DNA of 42,439 nt, taken from Pseudomonadota bacterium (GTDB lineage: Bacteria > Pseudomonadota > Gammaproteobacteria > Burkholderiales > Methylophilaceae). Each line of letters starts with the position of its first letter. The first letter of the stretch is position 1. The notes under the pieces are model-generated. The model did no database searches. It saw only the letters and a program-made list of their open reading frames with translations, and had not been told where the DNA came from. The position numbers and the translations under genes were made by a program. Positions 35,138 to 42,439 of this stretch are shown here, in pieces. Location of the stretch: NCBI GenBank assembly GCA_027621535.1, contig JAQCBB010000007.1, forward strand, positions 1 through 42,439, read 5' to 3'.

Positions 35138-35455
35138 GTGTTTAATTGTGCAAAAATTATTATAACCACCTTACCGAAATCAAAAGTGAAGATATTTGTA
35201 AATAGACTATTATCGAAAAAGTTAGTCGCTTGTGTGAATATTCTTCATAATGTTGAATCGGTGTATTGGTGGCAGGAAAAGATCGTGACAGACAAAGAAA
35301 GTATATTGCTCATCAAGACGACGAAAAATAATATTAGAAACATAAAAAACTTCTTTACTGAGCATCATCCCTATGCAGTTCCTGAGTTGTTGATTCAGGA
35401 TGTTAAAGGGTCCGACAATTATATGAATTGGTTAAAACAGGAGACAAAAAAGTGA
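35138..35455 (+). CDS. cutA: CutA divalent-cation tolerance protein
   Basis: A trimeric PII-like protein of 105 residues. LLSKKLVACVNIL, VESVYWWQEKIVTDKESILLIKT and EHHPYAVPELL are family blocks. CutA was linked to copper tolerance in E. coli, but its true role is still unclear. The start is GTG at 35138 (no ATG is near). Its TGA overlaps the GTG of the next small gene. Confidence 0.93.
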   Translation: MFNCAKIIITTLPKSKVKIFVNRLLSKKLVACVNILHNVESVYWWQEKIVTDKESILLIKTTKNNIRNIKNFFTEHHPYAVPELLIQDVKGSDNYMNWLKQETKK

Positions 35456-35613
35456 CCCTAAAATATTTTATTGATTACCCCCAAGAGCGAATTGAAGAGG
35501 GAGTAAATAATTATCAGTGTTCATATTGCAAAGTTTCAACACTTGAAATTAATGGACTTTTAGAAAATCACAAGAGGAACTGTAAATACCGCTTAGAAAA
35601 AGAAACCACCTAA
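35452..35613 (+). CDS. Small putative zinc-finger protein, unknown function
   Basis: A 53-residue protein starting at GTG 35452 (GTGA overlap with the cutA stop), with an AGGAG site at about 35439-35443. It holds a likely zinc-binding motif, C-x2-C (CSYC) then an H-x4-C (HKRNC), in about 23 residues. I do not recognise the family. The tight coupling to cutA and the following gene supports its being real. A metal-related role is only suggested by the motif and the neighbour. Confidence 0.6.
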   Translation: MTLKYFIDYPQERIEEGVNNYQCSYCKVSTLEINGLLENHKRNCKYRLEKETT

Positions 35614-35849
35614 TGACTGAAACTTTATTAAAAGCAGTTCAGTTTGCTCTTGATGGACAGTGGGATCAGTCTCATCAAATTGTCCAAGAAATGCATACGA
35701 ATCACTCAAACTGGATTCATGCGGTATTACATAAAATAGAAGGTGATGAATCCAACAGCAGGTATTGGTATACACAAACAGATCATGACTACTTAGACTT
35801 TGATGATCCCAATCAGGAACTAAGAGCTATTCAATCAGAACTTACTTGA
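35613..35849 (+). CDS. Small conserved hypothetical protein
   Basis: A 78-residue soluble protein, acidic, with the stretch [13 protein letters not shown] and SRYWYTQ, which resembles a widespread uncharacterised proteobacterial family. The ATG overlaps the preceding stop by one base, so three genes (cutA, the zinc-finger protein and this one) form a chain. No function can be given. Its 3' end overlaps prpD on the other strand by 8 bases. Confidence 0.72.
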   Translation: MTETLLKAVQFALDGQWDQSHQIVQEMHTNHSNWIHAVLHKIEGDESNSRYWYTQTDHDYLDFDDPNQELRAIQSELT

Positions 35850-37302
35850 CGAATAAGTCTACGTATTCGTTCACTGGGGTTGATTCTAACTTTGTATAAT
35901 CAAGATTTAAATTTAATATTTTCGCTGCATGCTCTGGATTAAATTCTCGATTTAGATTTTTAGAAAATTTTTTAATCAACTCAGGAATACCTTCCGCGCG
36001 TCTACGACGATGACCAATCGGGTATTCAACCGTTATTTTTTCTGAATGAGTCCCATCTTGATAAAATATCTGTAGAGCATTAGCAATTGAACGTTTGCTC
36101 GGATCTAGATAATCTTGAGTAAATTGTTTATTTTCAATACATTGCATTTTTGCTCTCAATGCATCAATCCGAGGATCATGAGCTACAGCATCCTCATAAT
36201 CTTGAGCGGTCAGATTTCCCTTAAGTAGTCCAATGGTGGCCATGTACTGAATACAATGATCTCGATCAGCAGGGTTATTGAGAGGTCCAGTTTTATCAAT
36301 AATTCTTATCGCGGATTCATGTGTTGTGATTTCAATTCGATCAATGTGATTAATTTTTTCCAACGTATCTATTTTGTTAACATGATCAGGATGAAGTTGA
36401 AGCGCACATTCGACCGCGGTCTGTGCATGAAACTCTGCAGGAAATGAAATCTTAAAGAGCACATTTTCCATCACATAAGATCCATATGGTTGGTTGATTG
36501 CAAAGGGTTTGCCTTTAAATAAAACATCATAAAAGCCCCACGTTTTTGCAGTTAATGCCGAGGGGTATCCCATTTCGCCTTTCATCACCATCAATGCTAA
36601 CCTGACTGCACGGCTGGTCGCATCACCTGCGGCCCATGATTTTCTTGAGCCTGTATTAGGTGCGTGTCGATAGGTGCGAAGACTTTGACCATCCAGCCAG
36701 GCATTCGATACCGCATCAATTATTTGCTCAAAACTAGCCCCAAGCATTTTAGCAACCACAGCAGTCGAAGCAATTTTTACTAAAACTACATGATCAAGAC
36801 CCACACGGTTAAAACTATTTTCTAAAGCAATGACCCCTTGGATTTCATGCGCTTTGACCATGGCAACAAGCACATCCCGCATCAACAGAGGTGTTTTTCC
36901 CTGGGCAATACGTGTTCGGGATAGCCAATCTGCTACTGCCAAAATCCCACCTAAATTATCGGACGGGTGTCCCCATTCGGCGGCAAGCCAGGTGTCATTA
37001 AAATCTAGCCAGCGGATCATAGCACCAATATTAAATGCAGCATTGATCGGGTCAAGCTGGAAACTTGTTCCTGGTACTTTTGCTCCATGAGGTACCTGTG
37101 TTCCAGGAACAATAGGCCCTAAAAGTTTTGTACAGGCTGGATAGCTTAAGGCTTCAAGACCGCAGCCTAAGCTATCCATTAAGCAATAGCGAGCGGTATC
37201 TAAAGCTTCTGTGCTGTCAATGAGATAATCATTTACATAGGTTGCAATATCAGCAATGACCGGATCTGGTCCAGGCCGAACATTTGAAATGTAAGATGAC
37301 AT
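35842..37302 (-). CDS. prpD: 2-methylcitrate dehydratase PrpD
   Basis: MmgE/PrpD-family dehydratase of 486 residues, the usual length for Prp[21 protein letters not shown] and [17 protein letters not shown], with RWLDFNDTW near the N-terminus, are PrpD blocks. It dehydrates 2-methylcitrate toward 2-methylaconitate/2-methylisocitrate in the methylcitrate cycle. It is the last gene of the six-gene operon, 19 bases after prpC. No acnD or prpF is present, so hydration to 2-methylisocitrate would need an aconitase elsewhere. Confidence 0.93.
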   Translation of the reverse strand: MSSYISNVRPGPDPVIADIATYVNDYLIDSTEALDTARYCLMDSLGCGLEALSYPACTKLLGPIVPGTQVPHGAKVPGTSFQLDPINAAFNIGAMIRWLDFNDTWLAAEWGHPSDNLGGILAVADWLSRTRIAQGKTPLLMRDVLVAMVKAHEIQGVIALENSFNRVGLDHVVLVKIASTAVVAKMLGASFEQIIDAVSNAWLDGQSLRTYRHAPNTGSRKSWAAGDATSRAVRLALMVMKGEMGYPSALTAKTWGFYDVLFKGKPFAINQPYGSYVMENVLFKISFPAEFHAQTAVECALQLHPDHVNKIDTLEKINHIDRIEITTHESAIRIIDKTGPLNNPADRDHCIQYMATIGLLKGNLTAQDYEDAVAHDPRIDALRAKMQCIENKQFTQDYLDPSKRSIANALQIFYQDGTHSEKITVEYPIGHRRRRAEGIPELIKKFSKNLNREFNPEHAAKILNLNLDYTKLESTPVNEYVDLFVK

Positions 37303-37321
37303 GTGCTACTTAACCTTTCTT

Positions 37322-38473
37322 TTATCTTTGATTAATCGGGGTGTAGGATCTGTTTTCTGGACCTGTGTATTCAGCATTGGGTCGAATAATTTTATTATCA
37401 ATACGTTGCTCAATGATATGAGCCGCCCAACCTGTGGTTCTGGAAATGACAAAAATAGGGGTAAACATTGCCGTGGGGATGCCCATTAAATGATAACTGG
37501 ATGCACTGTACCAATCGAGATTCGGGAACATTTTCTTTTCTTCCCACATCACAGATTCTATTCTTTTTGATATCTCGAATAAGGTACTATTTCCTTGATC
37601 TTCTGAGAGTGATTTTGAGACTGATTTAATGCTTTCATTTCTCGGGTCACCAATGGTGTAAACGGGATGACCAAATCCAATAATAATTTCTTTACGACTC
37701 ATACGATCACGAATATCTTTTTCGGCTTCATCTGCATTTTGATATCGGGAGATGATTTCCATGGCAGCTTCGTTTGCTCCACCATGCTTTGGTCCGCGAA
37801 GAGCGCCAATCGCACCAGTGATAGCAGAATAGATATCGGATAAGGTTCCAGAGATTACCCGCGATGTAAAGGTTGACGCATTGAACTCATGCTCTGCATA
37901 GAGCACCAAAGATGTATTCATTGCTTTTTCATGTAACTCCGATGGCGGCTTTCCATGAAGTAAATATAAAAAATGTCCTGCAATTGAATCCATGTCAGAA
38001 GTACATTCAATTTTTTTATTGTTGTGTGAATAGTGATACCAATAGATGAGCATAGAGCCAAAACAAGAGATGAGTCGATCGGCAATATTTTTTGTCTGCT
38101 CAATATTACGATCTTCAGCTTCCTGTTCTATTGTTCCGAGCATTGAGCAGCCTGTCCGAAGAACGTCCATAGGATGGGCATTTTTTGGGATCTGTTCGAG
38201 CATAGATTTTACAGGTTCTGGTAGATCTCTGAGTTTTTGAAGTTTGTTTTTATATTGATTCAGCTGATCTTGGGTTGGAAGTTCTCCATAAATTAACAAA
38301 TAAGCTACTTCTTCAAAATTTGAATATTTGGCTAAATCTAAAATATCATACCCGCGATAATGTAAGTCATTTCCAGTATGACCCACGGTACAAACCGCAG
38401 TCGTTCCTGCATTGACTCCTGCTAAAACCACCCCTTTTTTTACTTTTTTCTCTGTTACTGGTGTTGTATTCAT
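37322..38473 (-). CDS. prpC: 2-methylcitrate synthase PrpC
   Basis: Citrate synthase-family enzyme of 383 residues. Catalytic residues are seen in [10 protein letters not shown] (His), [14 protein letters not shown] (His) and DWYSASSYH (Asp). It condenses propionyl-CoA with oxaloacetate; the short chain and the GDPRN loop fit the methylcitrate type rather than the larger Gram-negative citrate synthase. AGGAG precedes the ATG by 5 bases. It may also have citrate synthase activity. It lies between prpB and prpD. Confidence 0.93.
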   Translation of the reverse strand: MNTTPVTEKKVKKGVVLAGVNAGTTAVCTVGHTGNDLHYRGYDILDLAKYSNFEEVAYLLIYGELPTQDQLNQYKNKLQKLRDLPEPVKSMLEQIPKNAHPMDVLRTGCSMLGTIEQEAEDRNIEQTKNIADRLISCFGSMLIYWYHYSHNNKKIECTSDMDSIAGHFLYLLHGKPPSELHEKAMNTSLVLYAEHEFNASTFTSRVISGTLSDIYSAITGAIGALRGPKHGGANEAAMEIISRYQNADEAEKDIRDRMSRKEIIIGFGHPVYTIGDPRNESIKSVSKSLSEDQGNSTLFEISKRIESVMWEEKKMFPNLDWYSASSYHLMGIPTAMFTPIFVISRTTGWAAHIIEQRIDNKIIRPNAEYTGPENRSYTPINQR

Positions 38474-38491
38474 AAAATCTCCTACTCGTAT

Positions 38492-39364
38492 TTATTTTTC
38501 TTGCTTAAAAAGCTCATCTAATTTTTTTTCATAATCATGGTAGTTTAAGAAATCATAGAGTTCATTTCTCGTTTGCATTAACTCGATCACATTTTTTTGA
38601 GTCCCATCTTTACGAACAGCTTCATAGACTGATAAGGCCGCTTTATTCATAGCTCGAAAGGCACTCAATGGATAAAGAATTAAGCTGACATTTGCGCTGG
38701 CGAGTTCATCCTTTGTAAATAGGGGAGTGGATCCAAATTCGGTAATATTAGCTAATACCGGAACTTTGACAGCATCAGAAAATTGCTCGTACATGGAGAG
38801 TTCGGTCATTGCTTCTGGAAAAATCATATCTGCACCCGCCTCAACATAAGCGCAGGCTCTATCAATTGCACTATTTAATCCTTCAACAGCGAGAGCATCA
38901 GTTCGGGCCATAATAATAAAATTGGGATCAGTTTTTGCGTCTACAGCGGCTTTAATGCGATCAACCATTTCGGATTGTGAAACAATAGCTTTATTGGGGC
39001 GATGTCCACAACGTTTCGATTGAACTTGATCTTCAATGTGAGCGGCAGCAGCACCGGCTTTGATCACAGATCGAATTGTCCTCGCGATATTTAGCGCACC
39101 TCCAAAGCCAGTATCAATGTCAACAAGCAGAGGGGTGTCGGTAACGTCTGTAATGCGTCGAATATCAATCAATACATCCTCTAATGTAGATATTCCAAGA
39201 TCAGGGATGCCCAATGAGCCAGCTGCTACCCCCCCACCCGATAGATATAAAGCTTTAAATCCAGACTGAGTTGCTAGTAATGCATGATAAGCATTAATAG
39301 CTCCAATAACCTGTAGAGGTTTTTCTTGTGATAGGGCTTGTTTAAATTTTTTTCCTGCCGACAT
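38492..39364 (-). CDS. prpB: 2-methylisocitrate lyase PrpB
   Basis: Isocitrate lyase/PEP mutase-family enzyme of 290 residues. The active-site signature KRCGHRPNK and the blocks [17 protein letters not shown] and [16 protein letters not shown] identify PrpB. It splits 2-methylisocitrate into pyruvate and succinate. It follows the Mcl-like lyase by 12 bases. Some PrpB enzymes cleave isocitrate weakly, which would give glyoxylate, the co-substrate of the neighbouring lyases; this is a possibility, not a visible property. Confidence 0.94.
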   Translation of the reverse strand: MSAGKKFKQALSQEKPLQVIGAINAYHALLATQSGFKALYLSGGGVAAGSLGIPDLGISTLEDVLIDIRRITDVTDTPLLVDIDTGFGGALNIARTIRSVIKAGAAAAHIEDQVQSKRCGHRPNKAIVSQSEMVDRIKAAVDAKTDPNFIIMARTDALAVEGLNSAIDRACAYVEAGADMIFPEAMTELSMYEQFSDAVKVPVLANITEFGSTPLFTKDELASANVSLILYPLSAFRAMNKAALSVYEAVRKDGTQKNVIELMQTRNELYDFLNYHDYEKKLDELFKQEK

Positions 39365-39376
39365 TTATTTAACTTT

Positions 39377-40366
39377 CTATGAAAAAAAACGTTGATTGGC
39401 TTCGTCTGGAATATCTTGACCGGTGAGTTTAGCCGTTTGTAGAATCTCCCAAAAATAGCGATAGGTAGCTCGATCATGCAATTCACCCTTAAATTGAATA
39501 GGTCCCCAATCGGCATCTTGTGCCAGAATTAAAATTTCAGAACCATCTTGAATCTCTTCATAATTGGGTTTCATCGCATCAACAATAGCGGTAATTTGTG
39601 TAGGATAGATACTCCACATACGCATAAATCCAAATTCATCTCGAGCGCGCTTGGCGTCTGCAAAGGTTGTTTCACTATTTTTTAGATCCAAGGTGACGTT
39701 GTGAGCCGGTACAATTCCATTAGCAATCGCTGCGGCAACCACCTCTGTTTTTGCACGTGCTAATAATTTATGCTCAAATTGACCAGGGCTTCTCATTGCT
39801 GAGGCGGGAATGGCCCCGTGATGTCCGCTGACAAAATCCATTAATCCAAAATCAAGCACTTGAAGCCAGGGGAGTTTTGCAATTTCATGCACCTGCGCTA
39901 AAGCTCCATGGGTTTCGATTAAGATATGAATCGGAATTTCTCGACTTATATGATGATCTTTCGCTACCTTTTGAATGTAAGCAATGATTTCTTCTGGCTG
40001 GGCCACATTAGTCGATTTAGGAATAGTAATGTAACTTAGTATCTCACCAGCACCTGCAACAAGAATATCAATATCTTTTTTCCAATGGGGATGGGTGTAG
40101 TCATGTATTCTACATCCGGCCATATTATGTTTATTCAGTTCTGAATGGAGAACTCTTACAATCATTTCAGCATGAGCTTGCTCCTGCCCAGCAGCCGCAC
40201 CATCTTCGCAGTCACAGGTAATGTTAAAAATGGGGCCTAAGGTATCTTGTAAGCTCAAGGCTTTTGAAATTAATTTTTCACTCCCTGCAAAATGCTCACA
40301 GGTAGGGATAATTGGAAAAGGTTTTTCTCCGAAAAATAATGCATCATTTGGATGTGTCAAAGCCAT
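39377..40366 (-). CDS. HpcH/HpaI-family CoA-ester lyase, L-malyl-CoA/beta-methylmalyl-CoA lyase-like
   Basis: A 329-residue TIM-barrel lyase. CDCEDGA (51-57), R86, the PK pair at 116-117, E151 in HILIETHG and D177 in GLMDF match the metal- and CoA-binding positions of the family. It is longer than CitE and resembles a class of lyases found beside mesaconyl-CoA hydratase, which reversibly join glyoxylate with propionyl-CoA or acetyl-CoA. It lies between mch and prpB with gaps of 2 and 12 bases, and AAGGA precedes its ATG. The exact substrate preference is inferred from context. Confidence 0.78.
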   Translation of the reverse strand: MALTHPNDALFFGEKPFPIIPTCEHFAGSEKLISKALSLQDTLGPIFNITCDCEDGAAAGQEQAHAEMIVRVLHSELNKHNMAGCRIHDYTHPHWKKDIDILVAGAGEILSYITIPKSTNVAQPEEIIAYIQKVAKDHHISREIPIHILIETHGALAQVHEIAKLPWLQVLDFGLMDFVSGHHGAIPASAMRSPGQFEHKLLARAKTEVVAAAIANGIVPAHNVTLDLKNSETTFADAKRARDEFGFMRMWSIYPTQITAIVDAMKPNYEEIQDGSEILILAQDADWGPIQFKGELHDRATYRYFWEILQTAKLTGQDIPDEANQRFFS

Positions 40367-40368
40367 AA

Positions 40369-41430
40369 TTATTTCCTTTTGGGAATCAAAACAAAGTAAT
40401 CAATATCGAGAACGACATTTGTGTTATAAATTTTCTTGCCATTTTTTTCTACAGCGATTTCAGATATTTTTGAACTTGGCTTATTCTTAAATCCAAATTG
40501 CCTTAATCTTAAAACACCGGCACCATTTAATTGTGGCAATTCGTGCTTACCAATAATTTCAGTCCGACAATAAATAGTATCACTGGCAAAAGTTGGATTA
40601 GTGTGTACTCCACTATTCACGCCGAGTATTTGTATAGCATTCTCTAAACCTTCAAACGACAATGAGCGACATAATGAAATAATATGACCCCCGTAAATTA
40701 ATCTTTTTTTAAATGGTGTGTCTTTCATCATATGAGCATCAAAGTGTAACTTTGCATTATTCTGATAAAGTTTAGTAGCCAAGGTATGATCAGTTTCATC
40801 AATTGTTATACCTGAGGAATGATTCAATACTTCGCCAATCTGATAATCATCAAATAATTTATCTGAACCCGTGTCAGCTAAGTCTAGATGAGAAAACACC
40901 ATCCCTGTACGCTCAATACAAGAGAGATCCGCGCTAGACGGAAGAGCCTCAGGTATTTGCTCAATAATGTTAGCGTTCTCATCTTTTTTTGGAACCATGA
41001 CCCAGCGAATCCAGCTGAGGAGCTCTTCACCATGTTGATTAAAAGTTGAGGATTGGACGTAAACAACTCCAGTTGATTTATTTGAATTTTCTTTTAAACC
41101 GATGATTTTTGATCGAGAGGTAATCGTGTCGCCAACATAAGCAGGATTTTTAAACTGGATGTTGGCATAACCTAAATTAGCCACAGCATTTAACGAAATA
41201 TCATTCACCGTTCTTCCGAAAGCAATATGGAAAAGTAATAAATCATCAATTGGAATAGATTTGAAATTAACTGCTTGAGCAGTTTTTAATGAACAATGTA
41301 ATGGATTTCGATTTCCTATTAAAGCCAAATACAGTGTGGTATCGCCTTCTGTAATTGTTCTTGGAATCGCATGATTATATATTTGACCCGGTGAAAAATT
41401 TTCTAAATAATTTCCTTGATGAGTGTTCAT
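40369..41430 (-). CDS. mch: Mesaconyl-CoA hydratase (beta-methylmalyl-CoA dehydratase), MaoC type
   Basis: Double-hotdog MaoC-family enzyme of 353 residues, close to the length of Rhodobacter and Chloroflexus Mch (about 343). PRTITEGDTTLYLALIG, DDLLLFHIAFGRTVNDISLN, TGVVYVQS and YGGHIISLCRSLSFEGLENA are highly characteristic of Mch. It interconverts beta-methylmalyl-CoA and mesaconyl-C1-CoA, a step of the ethylmalonyl-CoA pathway and 3-hydroxypropionate bicycle. It overlaps the upstream CitE-like gene by 4 bases (ATGA) and is 2 bases from the next lyase. Confidence 0.9.
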   Translation of the reverse strand: MNTHQGNYLENFSPGQIYNHAIPRTITEGDTTLYLALIGNRNPLHCSLKTAQAVNFKSIPIDDLLLFHIAFGRTVNDISLNAVANLGYANIQFKNPAYVGDTITSRSKIIGLKENSNKSTGVVYVQSSTFNQHGEELLSWIRWVMVPKKDENANIIEQIPEALPSSADLSCIERTGMVFSHLDLADTGSDKLFDDYQIGEVLNHSSGITIDETDHTLATKLYQNNAKLHFDAHMMKDTPFKKRLIYGGHIISLCRSLSFEGLENAIQILGVNSGVHTNPTFASDTIYCRTEIIGKHELPQLNGAGVLRLRQFGFKNKPSSKISEIAVEKNGKKIYNTNVVLDIDYFVLIPKRK

Positions 41431-42308
41431 GTATTGTTTTCCAGTTCTTCCATCATTTCATATTGGACCAATAGTCTTTTTGCTGCCGTGACGTGGTGAT
41501 GTTCAACCAGTTTATCATCAACTACGACCGTTCCTCTGCCAGAAGCATTGGCTTTTGCTAAACCACTAATAATGGCTTTAGCTTGTTCAATTTCTGATGG
41601 TTTTGGCGTGTAGGCATCATTCGCATAAGCCAGTTGATCTGGATGAACTAGAGATTTTCCATCAAAACCCATATCACGTCCCATTCGGCAGGCATACTCA
41701 AATGATACCGTATCTTTTAAATTACTGTGAATCCCATCAATAACCGATAACCCGTAGGCACGAGCTGCCAAAATAACCATGGATAAACTGGTGGTTAATG
41801 CGATACGATCTCGAGTAGTGCGTGCATACATCTGTGAAATTAAATCAGATGTTGCCAATACCATGCATATAATTCGATCAGATGCACTCGCAATTTCTTT
41901 TGCATTTAAAACGGCTAAAGGACTTTCAATCATGACCATCACAGAGATGTCTTTTCCGCCAGATGCATCTAAATGCTGAATGCAGTTTAAGATATCTTCT
42001 TTTGATTCAATGTTAGGAAATAATATAGCGTCAGGTTTTAGTGGTGCTACAGCAATAACGTCATCCAATCCCCACGGTGAGTCAAAATCGTTAACCCGTA
42101 CAACAACTTCCCTTTTTCCGTATACATTTTGTTTTAATATTTTAACTACGTTGTTACGAGATTGAATTTTTGCATCGAGCAGAATAGGGTCCCCAAGATC
42201 CAAGATGAGAGTATCAGCACAGATTGATTTTGCTTTTTCCAGATATCGTTTATTGCACCCTGGAACATAAAGCATGGATCTTCTGGGTCTATAAGAGTTT
42301 GTATTCAT
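41427..42308 (-). CDS. CitE-like CoA-ester lyase/thioesterase, malyl-CoA thioesterase (Mcl2)-like
   Basis: A 293-residue TIM-barrel protein, first in the operon. RRSMLYVPG, VMIESPLAVLNAKEIA (E128), ATSDL (D155), TTRDRIAL and MGFDGKSLVHPDQ resemble Rhodobacter (3S)-malyl-CoA thioesterase (Mcl2) and citramalyl-CoA lyases. Two usually conserved positions differ: DLED is DLGD (G39) and the usual PK before the ES is PN (N99). Malyl-CoA hydrolysis to malate, or citramalyl-CoA cleavage, are the main options. No Shine-Dalgarno is visible; a strong promoter lies about 30 bases upstream. Confidence 0.72.
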   Translation of the reverse strand: MNTNSYRPRRSMLYVPGCNKRYLEKAKSICADTLILDLGDPILLDAKIQSRNNVVKILKQNVYGKREVVVRVNDFDSPWGLDDVIAVAPLKPDAILFPNIESKEDILNCIQHLDASGGKDISVMVMIESPLAVLNAKEIASASDRIICMVLATSDLISQMYARTTRDRIALTTSLSMVILAARAYGLSVIDGIHSNLKDTVSFEYACRMGRDMGFDGKSLVHPDQLAYANDAYTPKPSEIEQAKAIISGLAKANASGRGTVVVDDKLVEHHHVTAAKRLLVQYEMMEELENNT

Positions 42309-42338
42309 AAAAAATTGTAATTAAATATATGCATTGAT

Positions 42339-42390
42339 ATTTTAATAAACTTAAAAATTATGTCAATAAATAATTTAGTCTTATATAAGA
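42339..42390 (-). promoter_or_regulatory. Promoter and candidate operator of the mch-prp operon
   Basis: Read on the minus strand, TTGACA (42366-42361, perfect -35), 16 bases and TAAAAT (42344-42339) form a strong sigma-70 promoter; transcription would start near 42332, 24 bases before the first gene. Twelve bases further upstream is a perfect 12-bp palindrome, TCTTATATAAGA (42379-42390), a possible regulator site. The regulator is not in the window. Confidence 0.6.
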
Positions 42391-42439
42391 GTTAGTATTA
42401 ATAAAATTCAAAAATAAAAAAAATATAATAAAAACAATA

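Noticed and set aside
40221-40490. Plus-strand frame opposite the Mcl-like lyase and mch
   Set aside because: Runs across the junction of two strongly supported genes on the other strand.
1-42439. CRISPR arrays, insertion sequences, prophage or long direct repeats
   Set aside because: I looked for regularly spaced repeats, transposase motifs and integrase-type genes and saw none; short AT-rich repeats are what the base composition predicts.

Overview
The window reads as a continuous piece of chromosome from an AT-rich, very compact betaproteobacterium. Three things point that way: the order rpsF-priB-rpsR-rplI-dnaB-alr-radA, the divergent aspC-type aminotransferase/uvrB pair, and the cysI-DUF934-cysH-cysD-cysN sulfate cluster. 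Low GC, many gene overlaps and tiny intergenic gaps suggest a streamlined planktonic lineage. A relative of the Methylophilales (OM43 / Methylopumilus type) is my best guess, but this is an inference; no rRNA or methanol dehydrogenase gene is present to anchor it.

Layout. (1) 1-1377: tail of an unrecognised gene and a Bcr/CflA-type MFS exporter. (2) 1363-7645, minus strand: a seven-gene assimilatory sulfate operon, tauE-cysI-DUF934-cysH-cysD-cysN-fdxA. It uses APS reductase and probably a ferredoxin electron donor. (3) 7736-12901, plus: cysB, divergent from that operon, heads an overlapping chain with fhs (formate-THF ligase), yigZ, rmuC, moaD and moaE. (4) 13058-17327, plus: galU, a phosphoribosyltransferase, rnr and rlmB, again overlapping. 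(5) 17319-17715, minus: the wreck of a malate:quinone oxidoreductase gene, with N- and C-terminal coding pieces fused by a large internal deletion. (6) 17754-21384: a cation/proton antiporter, tRNA-Asn, an aminotransferase and an exported trypsin-like protease with TPR-like repeats. (7) 21441-28820, plus: uvrB, the rpsF-priB-rpsR-rplI operon with a clear promoter and terminator, then dnaB-alr-radA. (8) 28859-31948: hpnC-hpnD (hydroxysqualene synthesis), a methylthioinosine/methylthioadenosine phosphorylase, def and tRNA-Ser. (9) 32088-35090: a periplasmic set comprising a PQQ sugar dehydrogenase-like protein, a beta-propeller, an exported 1-Cys peroxiredoxin and a DUF6356 membrane protein. (10) 35138-35849: cutA and two small conserved-looking proteins. 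(11) 35842-42308, minus: a six-gene operon coupling CoA-ester lyases and mesaconyl-CoA hydratase to prpB, prpC and prpD.

The most interesting region is the last operon. It joins the glyoxylate-condensing/cleaving end of the ethylmalonyl-CoA and 3-hydroxypropionate pathways (Mcl-like, Mch, Mcl2/CitE-like) to the methylcitrate cycle. Propionyl-CoA and glyoxylate are the shared nodes. It has a strong predicted promoter with a 12-bp palindrome just upstream. With the decayed mqo gene, it suggests a remodelled central carbon metabolism. No CRISPR array, prophage, insertion sequence or long repeat was seen, and no gap without a gene is longer than about 160 bases.
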